Shown here piece after piece: positions 61,217 to 64,000 of a stretch of 64,000 bases of DNA; position 1 is the stretch's first letter; each line of letters begins with the position of its first letter. Origin of the DNA: Conus ventricosus (taxonomy: Eukaryota; Mollusca; Gastropoda; Neogastropoda; Conidae); assembly GCA_018398815.1 (NCBI GenBank), contig CM031602.1, positions 98,900,857 through 98,964,856 on the forward strand, written 5' to 3'. Under the pieces are notes generated by a model, which made no database searches, was not told where the DNA came from, and worked only from the letters and a program-made list of their open reading frames with translations. The translations under genes and the position numbers were made by a program.

Positions 61217-62216
61217 NNNNNNNNNNNNNNNNNNNNNNNNNNNNNNNNNNNNNNNNNNNNNNNNNNNNNNNNNNNNNNNNNNNNNNNNNNNNNNNNNNNN
61301 NNNNNNNNNNNNNNNNNNNNNNNNNNNNNNNNNNNNNNNNNNNNNNNNNNNNNNNNNNNNNNNNNNNNNNNNNNNNNNNNNNNNNNNNNNNNNNNNNNNN
61401 NNNNNNNNNNNNNNNNNNNNNNNNNNNNNNNNNNNNNNNNNNNNNNNNNNNNNNNNNNNNNNNNNNNNNNNNNNNNNNNNNNNNNNNNNNNNNNNNNNNN
61501 NNNNNNNNNNNNNNNNNNNNNNNNNNNNNNNNNNNNNNNNNNNNNNNNNNNNNNNNNNNNNNNNNNNNNNNNNNNNNNNNNNNNNNNNNNNNNNNNNNNN
61601 NNNNNNNNNNNNNNNNNNNNNNNNNNNNNNNNNNNNNNNNNNNNNNNNNNNNNNNNNNNNNNNNNNNNNNNNNNNNNNNNNNNNNNNNNNNNNNNNNNNN
61701 NNNNNNNNNNNNNNNNNNNNNNNNNNNNNNNNNNNNNNNNNNNNNNNNNNNNNNNNNNNNNNNNNNNNNNNNNNNNNNNNNNNNNNNNNNNNNNNNNNNN
61801 NNNNNNNNNNNNNNNNNNNNNNNNNNNNNNNNNNNNNNNNNNNNNNNNNNNNNNNNNNNNNNNNNNNNNNNNNNNNNNNNNNNNNNNNNNNNNNNNNNNN
61901 NNNNNNNNNNNNNNNNNNNNNNNNNNNNNNNNNNNNNNNNNNNNNNNNNNNNNNNNNNNNNNNNNNNNNNNNNNNNNNNNNNNNNNNNNNNNNNNNNNNN
62001 NNNNNNNNNNNNNNNNNNNNNNNNNNNNNNNNNNNNNNNNNNNNNNNNNNNNNNNNNNNNNNNNNNNNNNNNNNNNNNNNNNNNNNNNNNNNNNNNNNNN
62101 NNNNNNNNNNNNNNNNNNNNNNNNNNNNNNNNNNNNNNNNNNNNNNNNNNNNNNNNNNNNNNNNNNNNNNNNNNNNNNNNNNNNNNNNNNNNNNNNNNNN
62201 NNNNNNNNNNNNNNNN
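61217..62216. other. Assembly gap, exactly 1000 N
   Basis: Separates the minisatellite from LINE-I; the true size is unknown. Confidence 0.95.
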
Positions 62217-63130
62217 CTTGATGCGCTTTTTAACTTCCACATTGGTGATGTGATCTCTGTATGAGATGCCAAGGAGTCGTCTGAAGCACCTCATTTCATT
62301 GTTTGGATCTTTTTCCAAGTCTGGTTCAGCGTCATGACTCACAGCATATAAGAATATCGCCATGATAAGGATCGCATCAGTCTAATCTTTGAGCTGATGG
62401 AGATGTTTTTTTTCTCCAAAGAGGCGTTAGCTTAGATAGCGTGGCTGTGGTCTGAGCGACTCTTGTGATGATTTCAGGTCTTGAACCTTCGTCTGAGATT
62501 GTTGCCCCAAGTACTTAAATGTATTGACTGGCTCAAGCTTTTTGCTGTTGATGGTTATGTCTTGGGTAAAGCCGATTGGGTTGTTAGTCATGACCTTTGT
62601 CTTTTCCGCACTTATTTCCATGCCATAATCAGCAGAGGTGTTGTTGAGTCTGTTGATCAGGTGCACTAGCTCTTGTTCGTTTCCAGCTAGTCCATCTATG
62701 TCGTCGCAAAACGGAGGTTGGTGATGGTTCTCCCTCCAATATTTACGTTCCTTCATGGTCTTCTAGCGCATCGGTCATTATTCTCTCAAGGAAGACATTG
62801 AAAAGTGTGGGGGAGAGTAGGCAGCCCTGTCGCACTCCAACGGTAGTTCGGAACCACTCGCCTATGTTGTTACCGAAGAAAACGGCACTGGTGGCTTTAT
62901 TGTAGAGGCTTTCAATAATTCTGATGAGGTTGGCATTGATGTTGAAGAGTTTCATTGTTGCCCATAATGCTTCGTGCCACACTCGGTCGAAGGCCTTCTT
63001 GAAGTCTATGAATACGTGGTACAGATGTTGTTGGTGTTGGTTGTACTTCTCACACAGTATTCTTAGATTGAATATCTGCTCTATAGTACTTCGTCCTGGC
63101 CTGAACCCCGCCTGTTCTTCAGCGATGATC
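62217..63130 (-). pseudogene. LINE-I reverse transcriptase, one-base deletion in the catalytic box
   Basis: On the minus strand: 'EKIIAEEQAGFRPGRSTIEQ' (63130-63070), 'YHVFIDFKKAFDRVWHEALW' (63020-62965, motif A), 'GVRQGCLLSPTLFNVFLERI' (62845-62790) and 'MTDALEDHEGT'. At 62700-62712 the catalytic box reads 'ttt gc gac gac', FADD minus one base. Then come 'YGMEISAEKTKVMTNN' (62630), 'LEPVNTFKYLG' (62530), a frame break, and 'EMRCFRRLLGISYRDHITN' (62300-62240). The family is the RTE-type endonuclease-reverse transcriptase common in invertebrates. Confidence 0.85.
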
Positions 63131-63135
63131 TTTTC
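62217..63135 (-). mobile_element. LINE-I: RTE-like non-LTR retrotransposon fragment, minus strand
   Basis: Only the RT and C-terminal parts remain. The 3' side runs into the gap and the 5' side stops at a 65-bp minisatellite, at a 'gaagcaaa'/'gaagcaga'-like shared stretch. Confidence 0.8.
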
Positions 63136-63963
63136 TGCTTCCCTCACATTGTTGTTTTTCTGTGATTGTTCTCCGTGCTCTGTTCCATGTTCCCATTCTT
63201 TGCTTCCCTCACATTGTTGTTGTTCTGTGATTGTTCTCCGTGCTCTGTTCCATGTTCCCATTCTTTGCTTCCCTCACATTGTTGTTTTTCTTTGATTTTT
63301 CTCCGTGCTCTGTTCCATGTTCCCATTCTTTGCTTCCCTCACATTGTTGTTGTTCTGTGATTGTTCTCCGTGCTCTGTTCCATGTTCCCATTCTTTGCTT
63401 CCCTCACATTGTTGTTGTTCTGTGATTGTTCTCCGTGCTCTGTTCCATGTTCCCATGCTTTGCTTCCCTCACACTGTTGTTTGTCTGTGATTGTTCTCCG
63501 TGCTCTGTTCCATGTTCCCATTCTTTGCTTCCCTCACATTGTTGTTGTTCTGTGATTGTTCTCCGTGCTCTGTTCCATGTTCCCATGCTTTGCTTCCCTC
63601 ACACTGTTGTTTGTCTGTGATTGTTCTCCGTGCTCTGTTCCATGTTCCCATGCTTTGCTTCCCTCACATTGTTGTTGTTCTGTGATTGTTCTCCGTGCTC
63701 TGTTCCATGTTCCATTCTTTGCTTCCCTCACATTGTTGTTGTTCTGTGATTGTTCTCCGTGCTCTGTTCCATGTTCCCATTCTTTGCTTCCCTCACATTG
63801 TTGTTGTTCTGTGATTGTTCTCCGTGCTCTGTTCCATGTTCCCATTCTTTGCTTCCCTCACATTGTTGTTGTTCTGTGATTGTTCTCCGTGCTCTGTTCC
63901 ATGTTCCCATTCTTTGCTTCCCTCACATTGTTGTTGTTCTGTGATTGTTCTCGTGCTCTGCTT
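63136..63963. repeat. 65-bp minisatellite, about 13 copies
   Basis: Same unit as 26931-27377, with 'cacattgttgttgttctgtg' as the commoner variant. One unit (near 63715) has lost one base. Frames on both strands reflect the unit, not genes. Confidence 0.95.
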
Positions 63964-64000
63964 TCACTGTAGTTCTCTCCTTCTTCTGTTCATCTTTGCT
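63964..64000. other. Shared right flank of the 65-bp minisatellite
   Basis: Matches 27378-27420 with few changes; cut by the window end. Confidence 0.8.

Noticed and set aside
63136..63963. Family of about 64-residue proteins in the 65-bp array
   Set aside because: Three units of 65 bp equal 195 bp, so each frame repeats as an apparent protein in all frames and on both strands.

Overview
The window is animal DNA, not microbial. It has spliced exons with GT/AG borders, very dense microsatellites (CT/AG, GT/CA, GCGT, ATTC), at least nine families of minisatellite and remains of nine non-LTR retrotransposons (here LINE-A to LINE-I). There are no operons, CRISPR arrays or recognisable structural RNAs. 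The repeat and LINE mix fits a lophotrochozoan, most likely a gastropod mollusc; that is an inference from style, not a marker-based identification. The sequence is a draft scaffold: three gaps are exactly 1000 N each (9784-10783, 23318-24317, 61217-62216).

Layout. (1) 1-12325 is a left arm that is nearly the reverse complement of 24318-38760 (right arm), with different insertions in each. (2) 12326-23317 is the centre: LINE-B (minus) inserted in a minisatellite, a 56-bp minisatellite and LINE-C (plus). (3) 24318-41595 is the cleanest version of the locus. It holds three exons of one host gene, identified with moderate confidence as mitochondria-eating protein (SPATA18/MIEAP), with introns full of minisatellites, then LINE-D, -E, -F, a 57-bp and a 50-bp minisatellite, and the start of LINE-G. 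(4) 41596-52065 repeats 31530-41595 in direct order but in a badly degraded consensus (homopolymer smearing, indels); it runs on through LINE-G and LINE-H to about 59.9 kb. This looks like an unpolished overlapping contig joined in tandem. (5) 59.9-64 kb is cleaner again: a 57-bp minisatellite, a gap, an RTE-like LINE (LINE-I) and a 65-bp minisatellite also seen at 26.9 kb.

The only host gene I can support is the SPATA18-like one (exons 27694-27900, 29116-29274, 31650-31822). Its last visible exon occurs three times: inverted at 8414-8588, clean at 31650-31822 and degraded at 41740-41916. All transposon genes are broken by frameshifts or truncation.

Most interesting biology: LINE-A carries an intact 2A ribosome-skipping motif at the N-terminus of ORF1, and LINE-C has the same motif broken by one base. 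Five LINEs end in a family-specific short hairpin followed by a family-specific short tandem repeat. Four of them sit inside (CT)n tracts in the same orientation, which suggests microsatellite-targeted insertion. Five unrelated minisatellite families each contain a palindromic core.
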